Below, piece after piece: positions 21,339 to 32,999 of a stretch of 64,000 bases of DNA. Position numbers and translations under genes: made by a program. The stretch comes from Protula sp. h YS-2021 (lineage: Eukaryota > Annelida > Polychaeta > Sabellida > Serpulidae), in NCBI GenBank assembly GCA_949752745.1, contig OX457027.1, forward strand, positions 61,114,329-61,178,328. The letters are read 5' to 3'. Positions within the stretch are counted from its first letter, which is position 1. Every line of letters begins with the position of its first letter. The notes under the pieces are model-generated. The model did no database searches, had not been told where the DNA came from, and saw only the letters and a program-made list of their open reading frames with translations.

Positions 21339-23246
21339 TTGACTCTGAACACTGCAAGTTATCTATTGCCCACCTTATACAATACAACAACCTTAACTTG
21401 CGTTTCTCTGCATCACACCTTGATAAAAATAACTCTTTCTCAGCAGGAAAGCCGAACCAAAGACTGTAAAATTTTAACTGGAACGATAGAAAGTCTGTTT
21501 TCTATTTTAGGTAGGGTAATTCCGGATGACAATCTAACCTACGTAGACGAATTAGCTGGAAAGACAAACGGTTCTTATGACATCATCAAATGGATGTACC
21601 ATATAAGACATTTCAACTACATAAACAGGCCAGCAAACATGAACCCAGTCATGTATTTTAGGCACGTTGGCCAAGAGGATGGTTACGGAACTGAGGAGGG
21701 TTGTCTGGGAGGTATAAAAGGCTACGAGTATCAATTATTTTCAGAATTTGACCCTCGAATTGTGCCACTGATACGGTTTGGCGACGCAGATGGAACAGAT
21801 AAACTGTGTGTAGAAAATGGAACGGAATTGACATGCACGGGATCGTTAAATATGGCCGTTGATAAGCACGTCCAGTGGTATGCGACTGTTGCATTTGAAT
21901 GTCGTCCATTGAACAGTGGGGATATAACGGAACCTTTGAACTTGTGGTACAATATTACCGTTTTGCCTTATGAAAGTGTCCAATGCGAAAACACAAGTGA
22001 TGCAATTGATGACTTGACTGATCAGCCCCCGGAATTAGTGGCATTTACACAATTTTGCGCTAGCAATTACCCCGAATATTCAGTTTTTAACGTATTAGGG
22101 TTCAATACTTATTACCTCGTTGAAATGGTAGATATCTTTAAGATCGTTCTCAACGCCGACTGTTACCAGCACCTTATGTTAGGTGCGTGTCTAGCTGTTT
22201 ACCCAAAATGTATCGATGGGGAGATATTTCAGGTCTGTGCCGATGCCTGTGAAGATGGCATAAAAGGTTGTGAACACATTCCTTTAGTCAACAAAATTGT
22301 GTGTAACAGTCTTGATTATCAAGATGAAAATTCAACTTGTTTATATAAACCAGTCGTATGCGAAGATGAACCGGATGTTCCTGACCATGGTCACATCTCT
22401 CCTGCACTTCCTGATAACGGGTCCTATGTTGAAACCGTTGTGGAGTATCGGTGTGATCGTGGCTATTACGCCGACGGTGACCCATACGTAACATGCGATT
22501 GGAACGGGGAATGGCTGGTCGATGAGTCGTTTCGTTGCCTCAGAGACTGGACAGTGGTCATCGCATCTTCTATAGTTATTTTTCTTATTTTAATCACAAT
22601 GTTTGTTCTTTTAATTGTAGCATTTGTTAAGTTCAGACCTGAAATAAGATTGATACGACATCGCTACTTTAGATGGAACAGAGATTACAAGTTAAATCGG
22701 GACAAATTGTATCACGCATTCATCGCTTTCGAAAGCGAAGATTTGCGATATGTGAGAGAAAATTTAGTGGAGAATCTTCGAGAAAATGGCTACAAAATCG
22801 CTTATTATGAAGATTTCCAACTGGGGGAAGACCTTCTTGAATTAATACCAAAGACAATTTCTCAAAGCTACGCCGTTATAATATTTCTTAATCAACGTTT
22901 TATGGACAGTAAATGGTGCACTTTTGAACTAATGCAGTCCTTTGTCCAGGACATTGAGGATGAACACTTCAAAATTCTCCCGATTCTGGCCGAACCACGG
23001 AATACGTTAAGAAACATACCCCGCATCTTACGGGCTTACTTAAACACGCGATGCTACATGGAATCCACGGACCCTGATTTCACAAAGAAACTACTGAAAG
23101 CGTTGCCTAGTCGCGATTTGATACCAGAGGAGTACTGCAATTCAGAAACTGATACAATGACAAAAAAATGTGACTGTCATTCGCAATTTGACACAGAAGA
23201 ATACGACTCTATAATAATTCATGATTCTGTGGATACAAAACTGTAA
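21339..23246 (+). CDS. Fz-CCP-TM-TIR single-pass receptor (large exon)
   Basis: Numbered from the ATG at 21,339 (635 residues), though the first 57 are probably intron because an acceptor ends at 21,510. Residues 58-210: unrecognised extracellular region with C122, C157, C166 and C188. Residues 216-334: Frizzled-type cysteine-rich domain with ten cysteines (216, 240, 275, 284, 291, 300, 304, 311, 322, 334) and the typical C-x8-C-x6-C-x8-C-x3-C core. Residues 341-400: CCP/Sushi domain (C341, C372, C386, W392, C400). Residues 404-430: transmembrane helix, followed by basic residues. Residues 456-592: TIR domain with box 1 YHAFIAFESED, box 2 YYEDFQLGED and the SKWCTFE helix start; Glu530 matches the conserved Glu of TIR enzymes. 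The C-terminal tail is acidic. Seven N-glycosylation sequons all lie on the outer side. No signal peptide is visible, so an upstream exon is expected. It probably signals from the cell surface; the ligand is unknown. Confidence 0.88.
   Translation: MTLNTASYLLPTLYNTTTLTCVSLHHTLIKITLSQQESRTKDCKILTGTIESLFSILGRVIPDDNLTYVDELAGKTNGSYDIIKWMYHIRHFNYINRPANMNPVMYFRHVGQEDGYGTEEGCLGGIKGYEYQLFSEFDPRIVPLIRFGDADGTDKLCVENGTELTCTGSLNMAVDKHVQWYATVAFECRPLNSGDITEPLNLWYNITVLPYESVQCENTSDAIDDLTDQPPELVAFTQFCASNYPEYSVFNVLGFNTYYLVEMVDIFKIVLNADCYQHLMLGACLAVYPKCIDGEIFQVCADACEDGIKGCEHIPLVNKIVCNSLDYQDENSTCLYKPVVCEDEPDVPDHGHISPALPDNGSYVETVVEYRCDRGYYADGDPYVTCDWNGEWLVDESFRCLRDWTVVIASSIVIFLILITMFVLLIVAFVKFRPEIRLIRHRYFRWNRDYKLNRDKLYHAFIAFESEDLRYVRENLVENLRENGYKIAYYEDFQLGEDLLELIPKTISQSYAVIIFLNQRFMDSKWCTFELMQSFVQDIEDEHFKILPILAEPRNTLRNIPRILRAYLNTRCYMESTDPDFTKKLLKALPSRDLIPEEYCNSETDTMTKKCDCHSQFDTEEYDSIIIHDSVDTKL
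21497..21511 (+). promoter_or_regulatory. Likely splice acceptor of the receptor exon
   Basis: TTTTCTATTTTAG ends at 21,510 after a pyrimidine-rich tract, and the frame continues in phase 1 (exon begins within a Gly codon). Phase-1 joins after a signal-peptide exon are common in receptors. A weaker alternative acceptor, TTTCTCAG, lies near 21,444. Confidence 0.55.
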
Positions 23247-23249
23247 TTG

Positions 23250-24485
23250 GCAATTTCATATGAATGTGTAATTCACGATTTCTTAGCAAACTCATAATTT
23301 AATACCTGAGAATACGAAACAGCAATTGTTAAATACTGGAGCAGGAAATATTAACATGGTTTCTTTAAAACAAATAAACCCGCCCGGTGTTGTGCCAAAG
23401 TTTTCGTCTCCTCAACATACATTCCTATGTTTACATGTAACCTGGAAGCGAAACAGAGTATGCCTCTTCTCGCAAAAGGTTTTCAGGGATTTTCCGAAAA
23501 ATACTTGTTGTGATTTATTGGCTCAATTACCATTAAGGAGGACTTTTGTACAAATTGCTTGTGTTTGTTCAAATATTCACCTGTGTATTCGGATGAATTT
23601 CAACCCGGAATAAATGCAACCCGGAATAAATGCCACCTTTTTTGCATTGCTGATTCAAATACCACCTTTCAAGGAGAAGCAAACCGGAATAAATTTCAAT
23701 TTAGCTACCTGCCTTCATGCCCTCAGCTCAATTTTAATTTTAAATATTATTTGATTTCAAGTTTGTTCTTTCTTTCTTTAAAGGGAACATAAAAGGATCA
23801 ATACGTAGTTAATAAGCAATTATATGAACGGTGTTTGATTGAGATTGCAATTGTAATTAGTCTCCATTGCAGTTATTGTCATGCGTTATAATTCTGAAAT
23901 CTCTTCTCCGGGTTAAGTTACCTAAGTAGGAGCATCCACGGATCTCAGGATCACAAACCTTTCTAAAGTGCAGTTGTACAGTTCGGCACGATTGTAATTG
24001 GGGACATATTTTGTGGTTGGGGGTAGGCATCTGTTTCCCATTCAAAGGTTATAAATAAAAAAATAAAATAAGAAGCCAAGTAAAAGATAATCAGTTTATT
24101 AAGTGTGGTATTTCAAATCGGACTATATTTTACAAGCGTGTAGGAAAACATGGTAAAGGAAAAAAAGATCACGGAAATAATGGCAAACGGAAAGTGGTGA
24201 AGGGAAAAAATGCTCAAGTGCTTTAAACGGGTATTGTGACAGTTTTTTTTAAAAAATAAGGATTAATTATTATTCAAGAAACTATCTGACAGGCCTACTT
24301 AACATCAGAGAAAATCCATTCAGCGCCTAAAATTCCACCAGCGCCTAAGATGCCAGCCCTCGCGTCTGAGTTTTTATGATCCTTATGCCTGCATGCCAGC
24401 CGAGTCTTTGCACATCCTAAAGCTAACCAATAGACTACTCATTTGTCACCAGATTATTATAAAAGCCCCGGCAAATTTGAGATTT
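23250..24485. other. 3' flank of the receptor and intergenic DNA
   Basis: AATAAA near 23,374 is the first possible poly(A) signal after the stop. CCCGGAATAAATGC is repeated directly at about 23,607 and 23,622, with a third partial copy near 23,681. The rest shows no gene. Confidence 0.45.
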
Positions 24486-24498
24486 TCTCAAAACCCAT

Positions 24499-25585
24499 AT
24501 GGATAATTGCAAGCAATATATTAGGTCAAAAGCTCTGCCTTATTGGTTAAAAGTGGGGCGCATTCGCTGGAGGTACGCCACGAGAACCACTGACTGCCGC
24601 GGCGCACTCAAAGCAATAACAAACCTGGGTGGTCCACTTTTATTTGAGACTCACAACCATGGCCCAAGTGACCATTTTGTAACCGTAATCAGATGCCGGT
24701 CTGAAATGAAACAACCGACCAAGAGAAGCTAGCACTAATACTCACCCAGGCATTAGGGAGCATTCCAGAGACGACTCGATCAAGAGGATCCTGCGTAACC
24801 TAAGCAATTAGGCCCAATACTTGCCGTTCCAGACAGCATCCGCGATATCGTCATTGGGTATGAATGGGCAGAGACCTGTGGGCCAAACCCAGAGCCATTC
24901 CTTATCTTCGACCAGACGCTGACTCCAGAATCATAAGAATCCGCACCACAGAGGCTTTGCGGCACTTTGCGTCTGCGGGCACTTGGTATATGGGCAACCC
25001 GGTCACAAGAGAACCAGGCCCACTGAAGGTTATTATCGACTTTGAGGCAGCCAGTGTCCACTCGATTACCTCGGTCCTTGGAGAGCATGACAGGTGAAGC
25101 TTTTCTGCGGGATGATGGATGGACTAGCCTTATTCCCACCGGCGACCTACGAGATGAGCTGCAGTTCCTGTAGAATTATACGCCAGAGGGTGTTGCTGAA
25201 CTTCTTGATTATTTTTACGCCACTTACTACACAGGAACCTGTCGGAGAGTTCAGCGTTGACCGAGGACGGTGAAGAAGCCTTCCTGTTCTGACGCACTGC
25301 GCCGCTGTTCAAGCCAGAAATGGAAAGGTCCAACAGGCCACCCTAGATGGAGAACAGAGAGCCAACAATTTCTGCGGTGCCTGGGACCAACGGATCGAAC
25401 ATCCGGTGGGGCCATGCAACCTTCCATTCGAAAGCTGATTCATTGACTGAAGGGGCAAGTCAGCACGGGAAGACTCTGGAGTGGTTCCTGGGAATAGTAG
25501 GCTGGAATATTTGCGATGGAAGCCCCTTGCCAACGTTGTACACCAGTGAGCGGTCTTGTCTGCTGTGGCAGTGTAGCTGTTATTA
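24499..25585 (+). pseudogene. FLYWCH-MULE transposase relic
   Basis: A Mutator-like transposase broken by stops and frame changes. The N-terminal block at 24,499-24,732 has the FLYWCH zinc-finger layout: a YW position, then RIRWRYA, TTDCRGA and the closing HNH. Downstream pieces follow the usual MULE order. TTEALRHFASAGTWYM (24,947-24,992) is the block before the first catalytic Asp, which reads GN here. KVIIDFEAA (25,027) is the D-F-E block. ELLDYFYATYYTGTCRR (25,198) and RANNFCGAWDQR (25,351) are the late blocks, the latter normally RTNN..EGWH. The region between the DFE block and the late blocks is deleted. Inverted ends were not found. Confidence 0.7.
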
Positions 25586-25589
25586 GAAG

Positions 25590-26305
25590 AAAATTGTGTT
25601 GCGATAATAACTCCATAATTTCCTTAGTTGTCATCCGACTAGCTGTTAACGTGGCTACGATGAAAGGAGGACTGGTAACATGATAGGTTAAATAAAAGTT
25701 CAGAGCGCTGATTGCTTTTATTATATTTAGAAGATTTACCATTTTTCCGTTTTTTTGTACTGTATCATTTTATTTTTGCTTACCGTTATTTCCGTTAGTA
25801 TTATTTCCGTTACCATTTTTCCGTACTCTATTTCAACAGAACCTAAATTCTTCATTTCATTTCCATCACTAAGGAACCAAAGGACCACGTTTGCCACTCC
25901 TAAATTATTAAGAAACCAAAGGACCACGTCCCATATTTTATTTTTAGCCCCGCAAAATTGGACCAGCCTCAGAACAAACATGACACTCGTGTGCTGAATA
26001 AACAAACAACATTGGATGATTCCCAAGCAGAATGATTATAATTTGGCTTTTCATGGAGGGTCGGTGCATGGAACTAGGGTGAGGACTGCAGGACGTTCTG
26101 TTTTTATAACACTTGTTTGAACAGAAAGATAACAGGGAACGGAATTTAACATTGAAGAAGTTGAAAATGACCACTTTGCAAAGGCATTTTATTTGTTCAT
26201 TGAGTGTCTGAAATCAACTAGATAACTAGCTAGTACTACATTCAGGCCATTTACTCACAAAAGAAAAACATCCACAATAAAGTTAATATAGTTAGCACTA
26301 GTATA
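25590..26305. other. Intergenic DNA without a recognisable gene
   Basis: AT-rich. A direct repeat AACCAAAGGACCACGT occurs at about 25,873 and 25,915. Nothing else stands out. Confidence 0.45.
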
Positions 26306-26313
26306 ATACAAAA

Positions 26314-27240
26314 CTAGACCGTTTTTGCTACCTAGTAACGAAAATTAAACTTTTGCATTGCGATTTTGAACTCTTAGCCTCTTACATGCCGTTTTTAGAC
26401 CCAAAGTAAGCTCAATCGTTCTATATCTAACCGTTTTCAAGATAATGGTCAACTTCCGGTTTTTGACTTTAACCATGGCCGAGGAGGTTAAAGTCACCGA
26501 GGTATCTCCTACTTATCATCTGTTAGGCCCAAAGGGTCGAAAATAAGCTCAGAATCGCTCTATCTCTAACCATTTTCGAGATAATGGCCCACTTCCGATT
26601 TTGAACAATGACCATTGTCGTGGATGTCAATCGTTCTCTAAGGTCATGGTAAAAAAATACGGATTTTACGGCGTCTAATCACCCTCTATCAGCGAGCCAA
26701 ATTTCATCACTCTTTAGCAATTTGGACAAACCCCAACGGTGCAGCCAACTTAAACTTGCACACGCAAGAAGCTGAGACAAGAAAATAAATTTTTATTGTC
26801 AAGAAAAAAGCACCAACAGCTACCCACACAAATTCATATAAGCCTTGACCAAGTCAAACACGTCAAGTGTTAAAAAACCCAAACGCTGCAGCCAACTTGC
26901 ACACGCATTCTGTGATGGCTTTCTTTGAGAGTTGGGCGCTCAATACAGCTAGGCTGATATCATGCCAGTTTTAACTACTGCTCTCAGCTTCTTGCCGCCT
27001 GTTTCGCAAAAATGTTTTGTCGTTTCTTAATTGAAAAATTAAGCGAATTAAAAAATACAGGAGGATCAACTAGACATACTGAAGTTTATCATGTTCAAAT
27101 TTCATCTTTCTAGCTATAACGGCCTCGGACTAGTTAAACGGACAAACTCGAAAAAAAAACGAAAAAAAACATGCCACAACTGCGGCTAAAATTTTCGTAC
27201 AAATTCAATGCACTAGGGGATTTTCGCAAATCCCCAAGTG
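26314..27240 (-). mobile_element. Helentron/DINE-like element, minus orientation
   Basis: The 3' terminus at the left is CTAG (26,314-26,317) preceded, on the minus strand, by a TTTTCGTTAC-type hairpin. The 5' terminus at the right is a hairpin (27,211-27,240) with arms related to CACTWGGGGATTT. Inside are diverged copies of the 139-bp unit (26,400-26,660) and long blocks shared with 43,740-44,560. A second repeat matching 43,605-43,703 is nested at about 26,790-26,872. Confidence 0.6.
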
Positions 27241-27249
27241 TTATTACCG

Positions 27250-28835
27250 GTGTTCGCCAAATAAGAAAAAATTGTGGATCAAAATCAGCAATGGCGGCCA
27301 AATGTGATTTTGAAACCAGGTCAAGGTGAAAATAAAAATGATGTACATTTGGTTGTTCTCTGAAAATTCACTATACTTTTTGTATATAGTTGACCTTGCA
27401 ATGTGGGAATAACTGCCGGCGATGGGCGGACAGACAAACGGGCGGACAGCAACTGACCCAATACTCCCTCTCTTGATTTTAAGGGGCTAAGAATATGTCG
27501 AGGAGGGGGGAAGGGGGTGTGGGGACTTCTGAGCTGAAAAACGTAAGTATTATAGTGCCTGCGTAACTCCGCACACTGAGCGGGGTGAAAATTTTGCACG
27601 TGTACTTCCTGGACTGGATTTAATGTGGAAAAAAATGAAATGACGAGCGAACACAAATGAAGTATTCGGATAATAATTGCACAATTTATGTGGCCACATT
27701 AAGACCCTTTTGACGCCCAGGCTATAGATAAGGACAAAATACGCACTGCCTATCAAAAATAACTTTCTGTCTGGTCAGTAGGGGGCCCCGGAGGAGCAGC
27801 TTATCGGCCTGAGATAACGAATTCATTAATCTAACGCCACATTAATATGGATAACTGGATTATAAATGACGCTGATGGTATATGCAAAGCAAATCGTGTT
27901 TCTCACACTAAATTTGTGTCAAAGCAGAAATTTGCCCGACAGCTTGATAAAGCAATGAAATGCGAAGAAAAAAATTCAGGAGATGTTGGCAGCAAAAATA
28001 GCTTTAGCGGTAAACGGCAATGTTAGAGTTTGAAGCTCGTAGTCTGGTAGTGAACGCTCAATTAGTGGCCTTTATGACAGCTCAGTGTCACATAATCATT
28101 CCCAGAGATCATTACGTAAATAAATAATGTACTTTACTTTACTTTACTTTACTGGTACTAGTACAGCATTTATTACCGGTGTTAATTTCCACTTTTAACA
28201 CTAGCATGCATTTGTGAAGACGACTCGGTCCGCTTGAGAAGTCATCCACCCAAGCACAATCTTTTTCATCAAAATTCCATAGGACCTGGCTAGTATTCAA
28301 AATATCAGATTACAGTGTGTCGAGGAGCGACACTTAAGCTATGGTCACACTTGAGCTGGCGGATCGTACGTTTTCTGTTGGGCTGAGAATTCTCTTCTGC
28401 TATGTCTACAATTGCCATTGCGGTCACGCCTACGCCACCACTCTGCGACCGGTTGGAAATGGTGGTACGACTGAGCCTACGACCTGTCGTGCCACTGGTC
28501 GTGCTATCTGGTACAATTACCGAAGATAGTACGGTAACATCAATCGCCAGATCGCACAACTAGTCGTATCGTCGTACGACTGAGCTTGTGTACGACCGCC
28601 TGCGATCTTCAATCGCATAACTAGGTTTTTGAACATATTCGAAGACTGTTTTTGATAGTGCGACTTTCCATGAGTCCTAAGACCGGTCCAAGTAAACACT
28701 GCGACGATATACAAAGTTGAATAGATGTCGAAGCCAACGTCGGAGCAATGTCGGGGTTTTGGTTTTTTATGGAAGTCGAAGCAACGTCTACCTTTCACAG
28801 TCAAAGTACCCTCACCTTGGATCATCGTCTAGCCC
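27250..28835. other. Intergenic DNA without a recognisable gene
   Basis: Holds a short TTTAC pentanucleotide tract at 28,130-28,152 and a GTCGTAC-rich stretch at 28,310-28,620 that looks like a degraded inverted-repeat element. No protein family is seen. Confidence 0.45.
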
Positions 28836-28839
28836 AGGA

Positions 28840-29270
28840 TATGTATGAAGTCGATTTCCATAAATAATTTATCAAAAGTAGGTGGGAAAAACTTGCTCGC
28901 TCTTGAAATTCTTGTATTTTACGTCCTCGTTTGGCCTGTTTTTAAGTTAGCTGTCATGGCTACTATTTCCGGATAAGCGATATTATATGGAGGTTGTTTT
29001 GAGTCCGACGTCTGTATAATGTCGATTTTCCGACATCGACTCAAAATTACACCAAAGACGTTGATTAGAAATTGGAGAAATTGCTTATTGCTTAACGGAT
29101 AAACAACCTGGCTTATCCAGGGTCCGTTCAACATTGTATCAAGACGTTGCTATTTGGTCGCTGCCAGCTATAACTAAAGTACAACCAGAGTTAATGTTGT
29201 GGTTTGGTCGGATCAGCTCCCAACTTCAAATCCACGTTGGATCGACACGATAATGTTTACTGTTTTTCTG
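28840..29270. repeat. ACGTTG-rich dispersed repeat, copy of 18,800-19,430
   Basis: Shares ordered blocks with the copy at 19,050-19,430, including the TTTCCAT(A/G)A start, GGGAAAAACTTGCTCGCTC and TGTCATGG(C/T)TAC. The two copies are clearly diverged. Confidence 0.65.
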
Positions 29271-29279
29271 CGCCACCAT

Positions 29280-32215
29280 ACGATTTACACCCGCACCTGC
29301 GCAGTCTGGTCATAGCCACGAGCTTCTGAACAACCGTCTAATGGCAATACGTGGAAAGTTTATGAGTCACGTCGAAAAACCTTCTGGCACCTGTCAAGCT
29401 TGTTCAAGTGATGTGAAGAGGTGGTGGTTTGTGTCCCCCTTGTTTCTTTTATAGCTTCCATCATTCATTCTGTCTCTCAAGAGGCCCGTTATCTCTTGGA
29501 CGACGATACCAGGAAGTCTTTTACTTTATATTTAAACTCACTAATTGTTAATGTTTTGGAAGTATGTTGATTGTTGTCTCGAGTATACTTACGTACATGG
29601 TTTCAGATATCTTAATTAGGCAGTTTTGATAACCTATCTTTTTTGCGACAACGAAAATGTGTGTAACATACTGACTGCACTTCTTATTCATTTATCATTT
29701 ATTAATATTATTGTTATTATTATTATTGTTATTATTATTATAATTATTATTATTATTATAATTATTATTAATGTTTAATGGTTCGGTAAAAAAGGAACTG
29801 TCTTTGAGTCATAAGAAACTGTGTACATAATTCTAAAAAAAAAGGCTTTCGAAAAAAATCGAAAACGTGTTTGTATCCCTCACCAGACGCACAAGACAAA
29901 AACATTACGCCCCTCTGGCATCAGTGAGATGCAGCTTAAAAATAATCCAATAAATTGATACGCTATCATATATTTCAAATCGCGTGTTTCTTCACCAGCT
30001 ATAGCCAGAATAAATTCAACCATAAAATATATTTTGCATCTACATGGCAACCATGAGAAAATTGATTGGATATGCTTTCCTATGCTTCAAACTGTCTGTT
30101 TTTGCACCCAAGATAAACAGAATATAACCAAAATGTAACATCGAATCAAATCAAAGCATTTCCATTACTATGGTTACCATGGTTATCATTACAAAATACA
30201 CTTGATTGCTATCTTATGCTTCAAACCGCATGTTTTACATTCAATATAAACAAAGCTGTAACCAATAATAATAATAATAATAATAATCAGATTTATAGAT
30301 AAACATACGCACTAACGCGGGATTGTTGCCGAGGGGGAACGCAGTATAAGTGTATTGTACTTAAGTATCCCAATGACGTTGGCTGACATTACGTTCCTGG
30401 ATTACGTTACGTTTCTGGATGCCGTTAAATACCTTGATGGCGTGCCAATAGCCATTACCTCAAGTGACGTCAGTCCGGAAGGGACATTATGGAGGGACCC
30501 CTGCTCCAAAAGCTAACCTTGTTCCAGAACTCTTGTTTTCACACTACTTACGGTGCGAAACATGAAACTGCGACAGCTGGATCAAGAAACAAGTATGCTC
30601 CTACGGACTTAATTGTTCAATCATTACTAATTTTTAATAATAACTAATACTAATAACTAATTTTTAAAAAAAACATAATTTTTCGTTCATTAATCTCTTT
30701 CGTTGAGTGAGGCATTTCCCTAGCATAATTCCCATGCAGTGAAGTTCGCTCCAAACTTTCTAATTCGCTCAACCTTTCCCTCGCCGGCCCATTGCTCATA
30801 CAAGCTCATTGAATCGAAAAAATGTAGAATCATTGAAAAAAATAGTATAAATTAAAGCTGTTAAACGTAGAGAGATTTATCGCGTTTAAATAACTTTTTA
30901 TTTTAGTTTTGCCGTTTCCATTGTAACAGTGGGCTAAAGTCGGCTGGTTTGAAAAGTATAAATAATAATTTCTCGTTCGTTCTTGCTGATATTTCCAAGA
31001 AAAAGACTGTCGATATTACGAGAGTCTTGATAAATTGAAAATGAGTTATCTCTTGGCTGTCGGCCGCAGCATTCACAAAGCGAGAGCTTTATCACACAGA
31101 TGATTTTTAAACAGGTTTAACAGAACTAAATCGCTTTAAATCGAGCTCTGTTCTTACAGCGATTTAAACAGATTTAACAGTTTCATTATTAAGTGTGAGG
31201 GATTGCAAGCATAGCCCCAGCCCCTCATTTTTCTAATTCTTCCTTTTGTTTTAATTTTTTGTGTGTATTTACTTGCGCCTCCTTTTTTTAGAGTTATTTA
31301 GCTGTGCACAGGAGCACTCTGATGATAATGGCAATTTTGAATCGTGACAAAATAGTTTTACTTGAAATATGCTAGTTATCGATACTTTAGTTCTTAAAAT
31401 AGAATGAACGTCAAAATTTTGTATATAAAAACTCTTTTTTTTAAATAAATATAAAAAATAAGAAAAGAAAGAAAAAAGAAATTAGACAAAAAAGGTGTGA
31501 TTCTTTCTTATTTTTCAACACAAGGAAAATAATTGAAAATAATCCCTTTCAAAAGCGAATGGCGTAAGCCAGAACTGCACTGGTTTTAGCTAAACCTTGG
31601 TGGCTTAGCTAAGTATGGTTTTGTCTTGTTCACACAGAAGATTTAAACAGGTTTAGTTGAATCAGTCATGATCCAAGATAAAGCTGTTAAGCTGCGATCT
31701 GAAATTTCTCAATTCTTTGTCAATTTTTGACGAAGAGGCGATTCACAATATTTTGGTAAACTTCAGAAAAAAAGAATATGTTGCTCATCTGCGAAAATTT
31801 TTTATTATGCAAGGGTACAACCATAAAATAAATTTCGACTATATTCTTCAAGAGGAATGGCCTAGACAAAACTAGTATGCCGCCATCCCCCCCCCCCCCT
31901 CCCGAAGGGGTCGGGGAATACTGTTTTGAAATAAATTTTATTTTAATGACGTTATTTTCAATTCACTCTTTAGGACAACAGTACAACCAAGCAATATATT
32001 CATCGCTACATTTATTAATAAATTATTAAATAATATATTATAAATCTGAACGAGAAAAGATGACGTTTTATGAATAGTTATAACATACTGGATAGATTTC
32101 ATATGACTCTAAAGACTATTAAAGCAAGTGTTTATTCGAGAAAAAACTGAACCTTGTTATCTTCTAAAAGCCGGGATAGATTGATAGTTTCAGTGACTAT
32201 CAAGTGCAATTGAGA
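29280..32215. other. Intergenic DNA with ATT microsatellites
   Basis: An (ATT)n tract lies at 29,698-29,772 and an (AAT)n tract at about 30,266-30,288. Words such as GATTTAAACAGGTTTA recur at 31,100-31,180 and 31,640-31,655. A C-run lies at 31,889-31,899. No gene is recognisable. Confidence 0.5.
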
Positions 32216-32254
32216 ATGTGTCATTTGTCAAACAAGATAATTCTCTTTCTCTTT

Positions 32255-32680
32255 CTGCAGTGGGTGTACAAATATGGCGGTATAACTGTACAGAAATTTC
32301 ACGATATTCGCGCTGTCGCAGGTTTTTATATCGTTGTGGTATTTATGTACAATTAACATACCAGAAAACATTTAATTCTTTCTCGATCCACTGTTTCTAT
32401 TGGCCAAGTCACTATCATTTTCTGCACGTGGTTTGTATTAATCTGAAAACAAATTACAGAATTTGCACTGACATGCATTAATTTTACGCTAGAGGTATTT
32501 TTGTTTTTCGAGTTCCAAAATTAAGAAATCCTATTCGAAAAGATGTGACATCCAACAATCAGATGAGGTATTACAATCTAGTGATACGGTGCACATTCCC
32601 TATGACTATGGCGGTATAATTGTGCAAAAATTTCACGCCCCAACAGGTATTTTGTATGGCAGTATATTCGTCCAAAACAT
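32255..32680 (+). repeat. Two related segments encoding YGGI-VQKFH
   Basis: Bases 32,272-32,310 and 32,608-32,640 both read TATGGCGGTATAA followed by AAATTTCACG when translated as YGGI(T/I)VQKFH. The first is preceded by a strong acceptor-like tract (TTCTCTTTCTCTTTCTGCAG). This could be a duplicated exon remnant or a repeat family. No domain is recognised. Confidence 0.35.
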
Positions 32681-32844
32681 CAAAACCTAGATGCTGTAAA
32701 TTTTATTTTATTTTTCATTAAAATTGCCTTGAAAACATGGAAAAAACTAATATGTTACCCTCGTAACATATGTTAAATTTGGTTACCCTCATTGTCTGCC
32801 TTAAATAAGGAGGACAAAATAAAATTCTAGAATTGAAATAGAAA

Positions 32845-32875
32845 CTAGGTCATTTTCGCTACCGAGTAGCGAAAA
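32845..32875 (-). mobile_element. Isolated Helentron-like 3' terminus
   Basis: A perfect hairpin at 32,853-32,875 (10-bp stem TTTTCGCTAC, 3-nt loop CGA) lies four bases from CTAG at 32,845-32,848. It is the best preserved terminal hairpin of this family in the window. No 5' end is identified. Confidence 0.55.
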
Positions 32876-32999
32876 TCACAGTTGAGTCCATAAAAATTAC
32901 GATACTGTAGATTTAGAATTTTATAATTCCACGAAAACCTATTTTAAACGTAATGTTAAGATACCAATTGACATGAAAAATGTACGAAAGACAAGTTTT

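Noticed and set aside
21339..21510. First 57 residues of the receptor frame as a signal peptide
   Set aside because: No proper n/h/c layout, and a good acceptor ends at 21,510; probably intron sequence.
28305..28825. Frames on both strands in a GTCGTAC-rich stretch
   Set aside because: Self-complementary words open frames on both strands; no protein family.
29698..29772. ATT tract as a regulatory site
   Set aside because: Simple microsatellite.
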